A DNA stretch of 54,037 bases from a bacterium (GTDB lineage Bacteria > Patescibacteriota > SICC01), in assembly GCA_030699935.1 (NCBI GenBank), contig JAUYKS010000014.1:1-54037 (forward strand). The letters run 5' to 3'. A program made the position numbers and the translations under genes. Below, one piece after another: positions 1 through 8,324 of this stretch (position 1 is the stretch's first letter; every line of letters starts with the position of its first letter). The notes under the pieces are model-generated. The model was not told the DNA's origin. It worked only from the letters and a program-made list of their open reading frames with translations, and searched no databases.

Positions 1-54
1 AATAGGAGTTCGTAGGTTTTCATGCTTCTCGTGGACTGATGCCCCGTCCGGTCG

Positions 55-70
55 CGAATCGATCGATTCG
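55..70. repeat. 16-bp perfect palindrome
   Basis: CGAATCGATCGATTCG reads the same on both strands. It lies in the gene-free first 205 bases, about 135 nt before the first gene. It could be an operator or part of an upstream terminator, but no U-run follows it. The rest of bases 1-205 shows no convincing gene. Confidence 0.5.
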
Positions 71-205
71 GGGGAAAAGCTCAGTACGACTCAGTGTATC
101 GTCGTGGAGTGCTAGAGACAAGCGTCGGACGAGCAATAAAGGAACGAGTAATCCAATGGTAGCTTGCTTCTATGAGGATGTCAAGCGGGAGTATCATCGA
201 ACCAC

Positions 206-1135
206 ATGGCGCGCACGCGGACACCGCAGGTTGAGGGGGAAGACCGGCAGGTCGAAGGCGTCGACTTTCCGGTCGAGTACGCGGAGTTGCCCAAGCCGGA
301 ACTGGCCGAGGCGCTTGAGAATCCGTTCGAGGGGTACCGCGTCTACTCGGACGTGACTGACCGCAAGGAACTCGAGGCGTTCGCCGAGAGCAAGGTCGCG
401 GAGAACGCGAGCATCATCGGCACGGAAATCTGGGTGCTTTGGAACGAGGAGACCGGTGCGACCTACATCGCCGACCGGCGTCCCGCGCCGTGGCAGGCGC
501 TGGTCCAACGGGAGGCGGGATTCACGCGGTACTACGGACACGCCCGGCAAGAGCGCGGCGGCTTCATCCCGCCGGGCGAGGTCACGTCTCCGTACTGCAC
601 GATAGCGTCCATCAGTATCGACCGAGACTTCGGTTGGGAGGCCGACTACCTCGCCGTCCGGGACCGGTTGTCGGAGCCGTTCACGGCGGAGTCGGCCGGC
701 GAGTCGGACGAGGAGTTCTGCGCCCTGGTGCTCGAGGCGGCGGACCGGAAGACCGTCAAAGCGAAAAGCTTCCAAGGGTACGTCCTCCGGAGACCGGGCA
801 GCGGGACGTTGGGTATGGGAGACGATCGGGTCTCCATAGAACCGCCGGTCGAACTAGACGTTCCCGAGATTCCCGGTCTGTCCGAAGGTTCCTTCGCGGA
901 TATGCTGGTGGGCGGGAACGGCCTCGGTCTCTGCAAATACCGCGGCGAACTGCCGTCGATCGACGGCTTGTCCGGCGAATGGGTCGCGCTGGAATTCGGT
1001 CCGCGGCAGCTGGACCAGCAGGCGTTCATGGAGATCGTCGCCGCGCGGATCGGCCACGGCGCCCGCGTCCACGTGGAAGGGGTCAGCGGCCAGGCGAGGG
1101 TGCTGATTCCGATCAAGTTCGGCTTCGCGGAGTAA
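206..1135 (+). CDS. hypothetical acidic protein (309 aa)
   Basis: I do not recognise this family. The product is soluble and acidic, with no signal peptide, no membrane segment and no clear motif. The N-terminal third is rich in Glu and Pro; the C-terminal third is more glycine-rich. ATG at 206 is chosen because a TATCAT box (192-197) sits 8 nt upstream, the leaderless pattern seen at many starts in this window. There is no Shine-Dalgarno sequence. The antisense ORF 194-775 is a shadow. The 11-bp word at the stop codon, tcgcggagtaa, is repeated 14 bp further on. The gene converges on the kinase gene at 1158-1802, 22 bp away. Confidence 0.7.
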   Translation: MARTRTPQVEGEDRQVEGVDFPVEYAELPKPELAEALENPFEGYRVYSDVTDRKELEAFAESKVAENASIIGTEIWVLWNEETGATYIADRRPAPWQALVQREAGFTRYYGHARQERGGFIPPGEVTSPYCTIASISIDRDFGWEADYLAVRDRLSEPFTAESAGESDEEFCALVLEAADRKTVKAKSFQGYVLRRPGSGTLGMGDDRVSIEPPVELDVPEIPGLSEGSFADMLVGGNGLGLCKYRGELPSIDGLSGEWVALEFGPRQLDQQAFMEIVAARIGHGARVHVEGVSGQARVLIPIKFGFAE

Positions 1136-1157
1136 GAATCGCGGAGTAACCGTTATC

Positions 1158-1802
1158 TCAATCGACGTGGATCGTCAGATCGGTGCGGGCGCGCACGTCG
1201 TACTTCTTAAGATATTTTTCGTACAAAATACGGAAATTCCGTTCAAATATCCTGGACCGTTCCCTGGTTTGGTAATTGTCACCACGAACTGCAATGTGCC
1301 GCTTGAGTCGCCGCCGATCAGCCTCATCCCAAGAGCCATCGAGGTAGATCAGCCGGTCGATCTCCGGACCGGCGGGTGACCTGAACAGCAGACTGCCTTC
1401 CAGCAGCATTGCCGGTTTCGACAGGTCGTATTCGACCGTCCGGTCGTAGTCGTCGGTATCCCGGTTATAAATCTGAGAAGTAAATTTGGCGTCGGACCGG
1501 CGGTATGCGTTGATAACCCGTTCGAATTCCTCGTACTGGTACCAACCCGATTTTTTCCAATCCAGTTGCCAGTTGGCTTCAGACCGGATCGCGTCTCGGA
1601 CAGCTCGCTTGGCCAGGTAATCGTCAAGACGGACTTGCAGCAAATCCGGTAACTGCTGACGAAGGTACTCGTGCAAAGTAGTTTTTCCGACCGCACTGTA
1701 GCCCTCGATACCGATAACCAGTTTGAGTTTGTGATCGGCGTCTTTGAGCCAGCGCTCCACCTGTTCAAGGATCGGCTCGGCGATCTTTTCGATCTTTTTC
1801 AT
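1158..1802 (-). CDS. uridine kinase-like P-loop kinase
   Basis: The product is a 214-aa cytoplasmic P-loop protein, probably a nucleoside or small-metabolite kinase. The Walker A motif is GYSAVGKT near residue 35. It is followed by an LDDYL segment where uridine kinases and phosphoribulokinases carry the substrate-binding Asp. LLEGSLL matches the Walker B-like VEG element of uridine kinases. An Arg-rich lid region (DRRRLKRHIAVRG) follows. Length matches uridine kinases (about 210 aa), but overall similarity looks distant, so the substrate is open. The start codon overlaps the ychF stop by 4 bp (ATGA), so the two genes are probably translationally coupled. Confidence 0.7.
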   Translation of the reverse strand: MKKIEKIAEPILEQVERWLKDADHKLKLVIGIEGYSAVGKTTLHEYLRQQLPDLLQVRLDDYLAKRAVRDAIRSEANWQLDWKKSGWYQYEEFERVINAYRRSDAKFTSQIYNRDTDDYDRTVEYDLSKPAMLLEGSLLFRSPAGPEIDRLIYLDGSWDEADRRRLKRHIAVRGDNYQTRERSRIFERNFRILYEKYLKKYDVRARTDLTIHVD

Positions 1803-2944
1803 GACCCGTGCCGGATGTGCATGACGTCGCCGTCCTGGACGACGTAGTCCTTGCCTTCCGTCCGCTGCTTGCCGGCGTCGCGCGCGGCTGATTCGGAGCC
1901 GGCGGCGACGTAGTCGTCGTACCCGATCACCTCGGCGCGGATGAACTTGTCCTCGAAGTCGCCGTGGATCGTGCCGGCGGCCTGCGGGGCGGACGAGCCG
2001 GCCTTGATCGGCCAGGCGCGCGCCTCCTTCGGTCCGGCGGTGTAGAAGGTGATCAGGTCGAGCAGCTCGTACCCGGCGCGAATGAACCGGTTGAGGTTCG
2101 GCTCCTCGAGCCCGACGTCCTTCAGGAAGTCCGTGCGCTCTTCGGGCGCCAGCGCGCCGATCTCGGCTTCGATCTTGGCGGAGACCGCGACGATTCCCAT
2201 GCCGCCGTCTTCGGGTCCGCCTTGTTCTTGGGCCCAGCGTTCCGCCTCCTGATAGAAACTGTTCGTGCCGGGCTTGGCGACGTCACCCTCGTCGACGTTC
2301 GCGACCACGATCATCGGCTTCAGCGTGATCAACGGGAGCGGCGGTCCGGCGGCGAGCTTCTTCCGTTCGTCGGCGTTGAATTCGGTGGCCGCCGCACTCG
2401 CCGGCTGCTCGCCGTCGAATGCCGCCGCGATCCGCTTCAGCAGTTCCAGACGTTCGGCAGCCTCCTTGCCGGCGGTGCCGGATCCTTTGGCTTCCTTCTC
2501 CAGCGGGCGCAGGAGTTTTTCCAAAGTCTGCTGATCGGCCAGGATCAGCTCCAGTAGCACCGTCCGGAGGTCGTCGACGGGGTTGAGCTTGCCGGCCACG
2601 TGGGTGACTTCGGAATCCTCGAAGCAGCGGACGACCAGCGCGACCGCGGTAGTCTCGCGGATGTGGCTGAGGAACTGGTTCCCGAGCCCCTCGCCCTTAT
2701 TCGCCCCGGCGACCAGCCCGGCGATGTCGACGAACTTCACGGTGGCGGGGACGACCTGCTCCGGCTTCACCAGTTCGGCGAGCTTCGCCAGCCGCGGATC
2801 GGGCACATCAACGATGCCCTCGTTCGGCTCGATCGTGGTGAACGGCCGGTTGGCGGCCTCGGCCTGCGCGCGTTCGAGCAGCGCGTTGAAGAGCGTGGAC
2901 TTGCCGACGTTCGGGAGGCCGACGATGCCGATGGAGAGGGACAT
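1799..2944 (-). CDS. ychF: YchF/OLA1-family ribosome-associated ATPase
   Basis: YchF is an Obg-superfamily P-loop ATPase that binds ribosomes. G1 is GLPNVGKST near residue 10, the G3 region reads DIAGLVAGA, and the G4 position is NVDE rather than NKxD, the family signature for ATP over GTP preference. A C-terminal TGS domain ends with VVQDGDVMHIRHG. The product is 381 aa; the family is usually about 363. The ORF track extends to 3097, but the ATG at 2944 gives the expected MSLSIGIVGLPNVGKST start. It is followed 4 bp-overlapped by the kinase gene and preceded 4 bp away by the STAS-like gene, so it may share transcripts with the regulatory pair. Confidence 0.95.
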   Translation of the reverse strand: MSLSIGIVGLPNVGKSTLFNALLERAQAEAANRPFTTIEPNEGIVDVPDPRLAKLAELVKPEQVVPATVKFVDIAGLVAGANKGEGLGNQFLSHIRETTAVALVVRCFEDSEVTHVAGKLNPVDDLRTVLLELILADQQTLEKLLRPLEKEAKGSGTAGKEAAERLELLKRIAAAFDGEQPASAAATEFNADERKKLAAGPPLPLITLKPMIVVANVDEGDVAKPGTNSFYQEAERWAQEQGGPEDGGMGIVAVSAKIEAEIGALAPEERTDFLKDVGLEEPNLNRFIRAGYELLDLITFYTAGPKEARAWPIKAGSSAPQAAGTIHGDFEDKFIRAEVIGYDDYVAAGSESAARDAGKQRTEGKDYVVQDGDVMHIRHGS

Positions 2945-2948
2945 CGCG

Positions 2949-3215
2949 TTACTTCTTTTCCTCACGAAGGGTGTGCAGCGTGGCGACCACCGAGGGATTA
3001 TCGCTCGGAAGATACGTAACCCGGCTTCCGTATACTTCCTCGAGTGCGCCGAAGAACTCATCTGCCCACGAGGGCGAGAGCGAAAGCACGCCGGCAAAAT
3101 CGATTTCCACCTCGCCAGCGTCCACGTCCAGCGTGGGACGGATGGCGGCGAACGCCTCCTTGCCCGCGGGGCGGGAGGTCAGGACTTCTCCGAATTTTCT
3201 CAGTTCGATTCTCAT
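2949..3215 (-). CDS. STAS-like domain protein (DUF4325 type)
   Basis: This 88-aa protein looks like a compact STAS-like alpha/beta fold of the DUF4325 type: a beta strand with DVDAGEVEIDF, then a loop and helix reading LSPSWADEFFGAL. STAS-like proteins act as partners of GHKL ATPase switches, as anti-anti-sigma factors do. It starts 7 bp after the GHKL-ATPase gene, which strongly suggests a functional pair in one transcript. No phosphorylatable Ser is proven, but Ser residues flank the expected loop. It is also 4 bp upstream of ychF. The family call is from pattern recognition only. Confidence 0.6.
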   Translation of the reverse strand: MRIELRKFGEVLTSRPAGKEAFAAIRPTLDVDAGEVEIDFAGVLSLSPSWADEFFGALEEVYGSRVTYLPSDNPSVVATLHTLREEKK

Positions 3216-3222
3216 TTACTTG

Positions 3223-3966
3223 TCAGTACTCGATCTTAGTTACTACACCACGAACGTTATTGCCCGCCAGACCTATCTTCAAGCGGCCGTCTTTTTTCCC
3301 GACGGTCGCGACGGCGGTTCCCGACTGCAGGCTGATGGCGATCGGGTTTCCCTCCGCCACGTCCCGCACGTACTTCAGGCCGTTTCCTCTTTGCTCGGGG
3401 GATCGCCCCGATACGTACTCGGTCATCGCGACCTCCAGGGCGGTGACGTCATCCTGCAAGTCGGCCCGGACCCTTGATAACGTCGCCCTGATTCCCACTC
3501 CTCGGTCGGCTAGCACGACGATACGCTTGTTATGGTCATACGAGAAAAATATGCCCGGCACGTCCGGCCAGCTCCCCAAGTTGTGGTCGAACGAATTGTT
3601 ACCGACTTCGCCGGCCACCGACGTCACCAGGGAAGCTGACGCGAGCCCGTCCGCACCTGCCTGGATGACTTTTGCCATGCGTTCCAGTCTCGCTCGGAAG
3701 CGGTCTTGCGTATCCGAATAGCAGCCCTGGGGAATTTCCGGTGCGACCTCGCTGGCGGCCCAGGCGTTCGCGAGGCCGAAGGAATCACCGCGGAACCGTT
3801 CGAGCGTTTCGCGCTGGTAGTACCGGTGCCCGCCGGGGCTTTTCAGGGCTCGTAACGTCCCGATGGCATCCCAGCGGCGCAGCGTCTGCATGGAAACCCC
3901 CAGGTAGGCGGCTGCTTCGCTGATCGGCATAGGACCGGACTCGCCAGATTTTGATCTGCTGTTCAT
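3223..3966 (-). CDS. MerR-type HTH fused to GHKL (HATPase_c) domain
   Basis: This 247-aa protein joins two domains. Residues about 12-62 form a MerR-like winged helix (ISEAAAYLGVSMQTLRRWD, then GHRYY). Residues about 95-220 form a GHKL ATPase with N-box EVGNNSFDHN, G1 box DRGVGI and G2 box RGNGLKYV. No histidine-phosphotransfer domain is seen, so it is not a classical sensor kinase. It resembles an anti-sigma-type Ser kinase or ATP-gated switch tethered to DNA. With the STAS-like gene 7 bp downstream it probably forms a regulator pair. The upstream region carries four copies of ATATCTATACA or a close variant, one covering the start codon, which suggests autoregulation. Confidence 0.8.
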   Translation of the reverse strand: MNSRSKSGESGPMPISEAAAYLGVSMQTLRRWDAIGTLRALKSPGGHRYYQRETLERFRGDSFGLANAWAASEVAPEIPQGCYSDTQDRFRARLERMAKVIQAGADGLASASLVTSVAGEVGNNSFDHNLGSWPDVPGIFFSYDHNKRIVVLADRGVGIRATLSRVRADLQDDVTALEVAMTEYVSGRSPEQRGNGLKYVRDVAEGNPIAISLQSGTAVATVGKKDGRLKIGLAGNNVRGVVTKIEY

Positions 3967-4034
3967 GTATAGATATGGTACTAAAAACTATACAAAAGTC
4001 AATATATCTATACAAAAAACCAAATATCTATACA
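3966..4034. promoter_or_regulatory. phased operator array upstream of the MerR-GHKL gene
   Basis: Three direct copies of the core CTATACA end at 3994, 4014 and 4034, an exact 20-bp period (about two helical turns). Two of them extend to ATATCTATACA. A fourth, inverted copy at 3966-3976 overlaps the start codon. The block is much richer in A+T than its surroundings. On the minus strand TTGTAT-N17-TATAGT can serve as a promoter within the array. Binding by the MerR-like domain is inference. Confidence 0.7.
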
Positions 4035-4081
4035 TTTGTTAAACCCAACCAGGCCAGCGAGTTTGGCCAGCCTTGATGAAG

Positions 4082-4109
4082 TTGACTTTCGGCGTAACGA
4101 AGGTACTAT
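4082..4109 (+). promoter_or_regulatory. sigma70-type promoter for the SPFH gene
   Basis: TTGACT (4082-4087) and TACTAT (4104-4109) are 16 bp apart. The leader would be about 100 nt. Between it and the start lies an imperfect hairpin (gggaatctc / gagatttcc), and the start has the ribosome site AAGGAAGGA. Confidence 0.5.
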
Positions 4110-4219
4110 TACCGGTTCGCACTTTACCATCGAGGTTCCCGGAGACGAGAAAAGACAAGGAGAAGAGGGCTCGTCCCCGGGAATCTCATAGGGAGATTTC
4201 CTTGTAAGGAAGGAATCAC

Positions 4220-5251
4220 ATGCCACGGTGGGATGATGAGGATGTTCACCTCGGTGGCCGAGGCGAAGGAGGGAGGAACGAACCGGAAAGTCCTCCGCCT
4301 GGAGCGATAATCGGATCGGTCGTCGGCGTCCTGTGTGTCATCGCCGTCCTGTTCCTGCTTATCGCCTGGCCGTTCAAGAAGCCGCCCGCCGACCAGTGGG
4401 CGGTCAGCTACGGAGGCGGGCCCTTCGAGAGCCAGCACTACCAGGGGACGTTCGAGCCCGGCTCGAGCTTCCGGTTCAACGGATGGTTCGACAAGTGGTT
4501 CGAGTACCCGGCGACGGTGCGCTCGTACATCGTCTCTAAGAAAGGTGACGAAGGTGACGTGGACAGCAAAGATGCGATCCTCGCCACGACCAGCGATCAG
4601 CAGTTGGTCCAGTACGAGATCGTCACCAACTTCAAGCTCAACACGAACCTGCTCCGGAAGTTCCACGAGCAGTTGGGATTGAAGTTCAAGGCCTGGGAGG
4701 AGAGCGGCTGGGACCGGATGCTTCGGGATTCGTTCCGACAGCAGCTCGAGAACAGCCTCCAGACCATTTCCCGGCGCTTCGACGTCGAGGAAGTCTGGTC
4801 GAGCAGTGCCGCCCTGGCAGAAATCGAGGATGAGCTCGGAATCGCGTTCAACCAGAAGGTCATTTCCCAGCTGGGGGATGAGTACTTCTGCGGCCCCTCG
4901 TTCATCCACGACGAACCGGTCGAGGTCGAAGTTCCTCGTCAGAAGAACGGCGAGATCGTGACCGAGATCGTGACCACGCAATGTCCTCCGCTCGAGGTGA
5001 AGGTCAAGCAGGTGACGATTCCCAAGGAAGTGCAGGACGCTTTCGAGGAAAACCGGACGTCGGAAATCAAGATCAAGACGAAGGAGAACGAAGTCCGGCA
5101 GCGGCGCGAAGAACGCCTGGCGATCCGCCAGCTTCAGAACGTCCTATCACCGAACTACGTCCTGCTCAAAGCGATCGAGGAAGGAAAGATCAAGTTCTGG
5201 GTCCTGCCCGGAAGTAGTGATTTGACCCTCCAGACTCCGAACGCTCCCTGA
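4220..5251 (+). CDS. SPFH/band 7-like membrane-anchored protein
   Basis: The 343-aa product has a short charged N-terminus, one membrane segment at about residues 28-52 (ending IAWPF) and a large SPFH/band 7-like domain. The SPFH features are the early GPFESQHYQGTFEPGS segment, a strand reading LVQYEIVTNFKL, then helices and a strand before a Lys/Glu-rich coiled region (about 265-315). It probably oligomerises at the inner face or outside of the membrane as a scaffold, as stomatin and flotillin relatives do. Translation starts at ATG 4220 after a strong AAGGAAGGA site. No partner such as NfeD or FtsH lies next to it. Confidence 0.7.
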   Translation: MPRWDDEDVHLGGRGEGGRNEPESPPPGAIIGSVVGVLCVIAVLFLLIAWPFKKPPADQWAVSYGGGPFESQHYQGTFEPGSSFRFNGWFDKWFEYPATVRSYIVSKKGDEGDVDSKDAILATTSDQQLVQYEIVTNFKLNTNLLRKFHEQLGLKFKAWEESGWDRMLRDSFRQQLENSLQTISRRFDVEEVWSSSAALAEIEDELGIAFNQKVISQLGDEYFCGPSFIHDEPVEVEVPRQKNGEIVTEIVTTQCPPLEVKVKQVTIPKEVQDAFEENRTSEIKIKTKENEVRQRREERLAIRQLQNVLSPNYVLLKAIEEGKIKFWVLPGSSDLTLQTPNAP

Positions 5252-5278
5252 CCATTACCAATCGCCCGCGGCGGGTTC

Positions 5279-5307
5279 GGACTGCTAGACAGTACTGTTA
5301 GCAGTCC
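5279..5307. terminator. long perfect hairpin after the SPFH gene
   Basis: GGACTGCTA and TAGCAGTCC form a perfect 9-bp stem around ACAGTACTGT, itself a palindrome. GC-rich flanks extend the stem. No U-run follows, so termination is possible but not shown. Bases 5252-5388 hold nothing else that I can see. Confidence 0.5.
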
Positions 5308-5388
5308 CCCCGCCCGGGTGTCGTTACGCATAGCGTCTGACGAGACCTGGGAAGTTCAGGTCGAAACGGTAGGCCTCGATGGAGCGAC

Positions 5389-5661
5389 ATGGCCCATGGT
5401 ACAGTGCAGGGTCGTCGTACATTCGAATCCGCACATTCCAACCTACATCCGACAGAAAGGGACACCTTGGATCTCTTGTTTACGCTGGCGTTCATGGGCC
5501 CGCTGACCGTACTGATGTTCACTCCGGCCATCGTCACGATCCGCGAGCTCTTCCAGAAAGGATTCACGATCCTCCGACTTGCGTCCGCCCTTTGGTTCAC
5601 CGTTTCCATGGGCTGGATCATGCCGTACTTCTGGCTGACGTACTTCGGATACTTCGACTAA
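5389..5661 (+). CDS. small membrane protein
   Basis: The 90-aa ORF encodes two hydrophobic segments (LLFTLAFMGPLTVLMF and LASALWFTVSMGWIMPYFWL) joined by a short charged stretch with the Arg-Glu pair IRELFQKG. I know no family for it. The N-terminal 26 residues are not hydrophobic and may not be translated. A TTG at 5467 lies 5 nt after AAAGGG and would give a 64-aa protein beginning at the first membrane segment. ATG 5389 has only GGAG before it. A strong terminator follows at once. Confidence 0.55.
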   Translation: MAHGTVQGRRTFESAHSNLHPTERDTLDLLFTLAFMGPLTVLMFTPAIVTIRELFQKGFTILRLASALWFTVSMGWIMPYFWLTYFGYFD

Positions 5662-5663
5662 AA

Positions 5664-5707
5664 GGCTCTTCGGTGATGCGCCACATCAACCATCGGAGAG
5701 TCTTTTT
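5664..5707 (+). terminator. rho-independent terminator
   Basis: GGCTCTTCGGTGATG pairs with CCATCGGAGAGTC with several G-U pairs, and TTTTT follows at 5703-5707. It ends the transcript of the small membrane protein and insulates the helicase gene downstream. Confidence 0.75.
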
Positions 5708-5754
5708 ACTTTAAGAAAAGTGTTATCAATCCAGTTCGGAAGTATATTGACCAA

Positions 5755-7323
5755 ATGAAGCCAGCCAAACGGCCTATTCCTTCAGATGTCCGCGAAAAGG
5801 TGCTCGGGCGTGACGGGTATCAGTGTAATGAATGTGGTGCCCGCAAAGATGACGGGGCCGTTCTTCATTTGCACCACGTCATCGAAGAGCAGTTTGGCGG
5901 TACTGAGGATCCGGACAATCTTATTACGCTTTGCGACATTCATCACAATACGGTCCATATCGGTTTCCAGGCGTACTATCCGGAAAGCAGGAAGACCATC
6001 GTCCGGATGGCCGCCATCACCCGGGCGTTGCTTGATTTTATTTGGAGCGCCCTGCCCGTGACCCCGGCATGGCGAGCCCGCCTAGTCCTTAAGTTTCTGA
6101 CCGGCAAGACTAAGTTTCGTCGAGGACAATGGCCGGTGATCAAGGCGTTGTCTAGGAACGAGAACGTCTTATTCGTAACACCGACGGGATCAGGTAAGTC
6201 CTTGTGCTATCAGCTGCCGGGCCTGCTTCGCAACGATCCCACGTTGGTAATCTCTCCGTTGAAGGTGCTTGTGAGGGAGCAAGCTGCTTTTCTTGCCAAG
6301 AAGAAGATTCCGGCGACGTTTATCAATAGCGACGTTGGCGCGCAGGATAAGCGGAACCGGATAGCGATGATCCGCGACAAGCTTTTCCGATTCGTGTTCG
6401 TCACTCCCGAACGATTCTATGGAAAGTCTTTTCATGCGGATAGTCCGCTGCTGATTCGTTATGGACTGCTCGCTGTCGACGAGGCGCATTGCATTGATAA
6501 ATGGGGTCGGCATTTTCGACCGGCCTACGCGCAATTAGGGACCTTGCGGAATCATCTCAACAAGCCACCGACGCTGGCGCTGACCGCATCGGCTTCGAAG
6601 GACGCGCAGGACCGGATACTGCGCTCCCTCAAGATGTCGCAAGCGAAACGGGTGGTGACGGGTTTCTATCGACCGGAAATCCGCTTGAAGACAAAGCTTA
6701 TCAAGTCCCATCGCACCACCGATGATCGAGAGCTCTTTGCTCGAAAACTGGAAGCACTCACGCGCTTTGTAGACAATAAGCCGCAAAAGACGATCATCTT
6801 CGTACCTACGATCGGAATCGGCGACCGCATCCTTCCGGCCCTCCATGATTCGGTTCAATTCTTTCATTCCAAGAAAGATGCGAAGGAGCGGGAAGCAACG
6901 TACCAACGCTTCCGGGAGGGGAAACGAAGCATCCTGATCGCCACTTCGGCGTTCGGCATGGGACTTAATATTCCGGATATCCGTCGGGTAGTGCACTGGA
7001 GCATCCCGGCGAATCTAGAAGAGTATTACCAGCAAGTAGGCCGGGCCGGTCGGGATGGCAAGGTCGCTCAAGCACTCCTGCTGTATGCTCCCGGGGACGA
7101 AGGACTGACCCGATGGATGAATAAGAAAGCCTTGGAATCGGCAACCCACTTAGGAACGAAGGATCGCGCTTCCGTCGGGTCTATCGAAGAGCGGGAGCTG
7201 CGGGAAATGCTCGACTATTTGCGTGCAAAAGATAAATGGCGTTACGTACTCGACTACTTCGGGGAACGGCAGACCTGGCTCAGCATGTTTGCCAAGAGTC
7301 TGTGGCGATCCGTACGGTACTAA
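5755..7323 (+). CDS. HNH nuclease-RecQ-like helicase fusion
   Basis: The 522-aa protein carries an N-terminal HNH domain: C24-x2-C27, the HLHH motif at residues 38-41, N55 and C60-x2-H63. A superfamily 2 helicase core follows. Its Walker A is TPTGSGKSLCYQLPG near residue 145, motif II is DEAHC near 242 with RecQ-style HCIDKWGRHFRPAY after it, and motif VI is QQVGRAGRDG near 425. The RQC zinc and HRDC domains of housekeeping RecQ are absent. The fusion suggests DNA unwinding coupled to nicking or cutting, as in defence or mobile-element systems. Codon choice is visibly less G+C-rich than in its neighbours, which suggests transfer. TATATT lies 6 nt before the ATG. The gene converges on the recombinase with a 4-bp overlap. 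Confidence 0.85.
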   Translation: MKPAKRPIPSDVREKVLGRDGYQCNECGARKDDGAVLHLHHVIEEQFGGTEDPDNLITLCDIHHNTVHIGFQAYYPESRKTIVRMAAITRALLDFIWSALPVTPAWRARLVLKFLTGKTKFRRGQWPVIKALSRNENVLFVTPTGSGKSLCYQLPGLLRNDPTLVISPLKVLVREQAAFLAKKKIPATFINSDVGAQDKRNRIAMIRDKLFRFVFVTPERFYGKSFHADSPLLIRYGLLAVDEAHCIDKWGRHFRPAYAQLGTLRNHLNKPPTLALTASASKDAQDRILRSLKMSQAKRVVTGFYRPEIRLKTKLIKSHRTTDDRELFARKLEALTRFVDNKPQKTIIFVPTIGIGDRILPALHDSVQFFHSKKDAKEREATYQRFREGKRSILIATSAFGMGLNIPDIRRVVHWSIPANLEEYYQQVGRAGRDGKVAQALLLYAPGDEGLTRWMNKKALESATHLGTKDRASVGSIEERELREMLDYLRAKDKWRYVLDYFGERQTWLSMFAKSLWRSVRY

Positions 7324-8324
7324 CCCTTCCCGTGAAACTTCTTATGCACCTCCCGCAGCTGGGGGTTGGTGACGTGGGTGTAGACCTGGGTCGTGGTGAT
7401 CGAGGCATGGCCGAGCATCTGCTGGACGGACCGGATGTCTGCACCGTTCCGGAGCAGCCCGGTCGCGAAGCTGTGGCGCAGCGTGTGCGGGGTCACGTCT
7501 TTCACCAGTCCGGCGGCTGCCGTGTACTTCTTGATGATCCGCTGGATCGACCGCGGCGTGAGCCGGAGGTCCGCGCCGTCCGCCTCCCCGTCCGCCTTGC
7601 CTGACTTTCCGCCACCAACCGAATCGCTCCGCGTGAGCAACGGCTTCATCGCGGACTTCCGCTTCAGCAGATAGGCGCGCAGGTGCTCGGCGGCGCGGTC
7701 GGAGAGGAAGACGAGCCGCGGCTTGTCGCCCTTGCCGCGCACCATGAACTCGCCGCGCTCGGCGTTCACCTGATCGGTATCCAGCGAGCAGAGTTCGGAG
7801 ACGCGGAGGCCGGTGGAGTAGAGTAGTTCGAGGATCGCGCGGTCGCGGAGGCTGGTGAACGTATCCTTGGTCCCGGCGGATTCGAGCAGGCGCTCGGTCT
7901 CCTCCGGCGTCAGGAACTCGACGCTGCGGCGCTCGGTCTTGCCGAGCTCGATCTTGTCGGCGGCCAGTGTCTTCACGTCCCGCTTGGCGAGGTACTTCAG
8001 CAACGCCCGGATCGCGATCACGTGGTAGTTCTGGGTGAGCCGGCCCAGCTCGCCGGTGGCGCCGTCTCCGGGCCGGTTCGGCTGGCGGTTCAGCCAAAGC
8101 CGGAAGGACCGGACCGCGTCGATCGAGATGTCCGACGGCTTGGTGACGCCATTCTTGGCGCCCCAGGCCGCGAACCGCCCGAGGTAGTGGTCGTAGTTCC
8201 GGAGGGTGAGCCGCGAGAGCTGCTTCTCCACCTCGCAGTACTCGAGGAACTGCGTGATCGCTTCCGCGAGTTCGGTCTTCACGCGCACAGGCTTCGCTTC
8301 TTTCGGTGTCGCTTTTTCCGGCAT
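7320..8324 (-). CDS. xer: tyrosine recombinase, XerC/XerD family
   Basis: This 334-aa site-specific recombinase has an N-terminal SAM-like domain (about 20-110) and a C-terminal catalytic domain. Catalytic residues are visible: Arg in YSTGLRVSELCS, the HTLRHSFATG box, His in MLGHASITTTQ and the Tyr nucleophile in VYTHV. Xer enzymes resolve chromosome dimers at dif; lineages with one Xer use it alone. An insertion of about 20 Gly/Ser/Asp-rich residues (after PLLTRSDSVGGG) precedes the last helices. No tRNA or phage gene flanks it, so a chromosomal role is more likely than an integrase role. Whether it corresponds to XerC, XerD or XerA is not settled. Confidence 0.9.
   Translation of the reverse strand: MPEKATPKEAKPVRVKTELAEAITQFLEYCEVEKQLSRLTLRNYDHYLGRFAAWGAKNGVTKPSDISIDAVRSFRLWLNRQPNRPGDGATGELGRLTQNYHVIAIRALLKYLAKRDVKTLAADKIELGKTERRSVEFLTPEETERLLESAGTKDTFTSLRDRAILELLYSTGLRVSELCSLDTDQVNAERGEFMVRGKGDKPRLVFLSDRAAEHLRAYLLKRKSAMKPLLTRSDSVGGGKSGKADGEADGADLRLTPRSIQRIIKKYTAAAGLVKDVTPHTLRHSFATGLLRNGADIRSVQQMLGHASITTTQVYTHVTNPQLREVHKKFHGKG

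Noticed and set aside
5755-8324. Integrated mobile element carried by the recombinase
   Set aside because: No attachment-site repeats, tRNA target, phage or plasmid genes were found around the Xer-type recombinase; it looks like the chromosomal resolvase.
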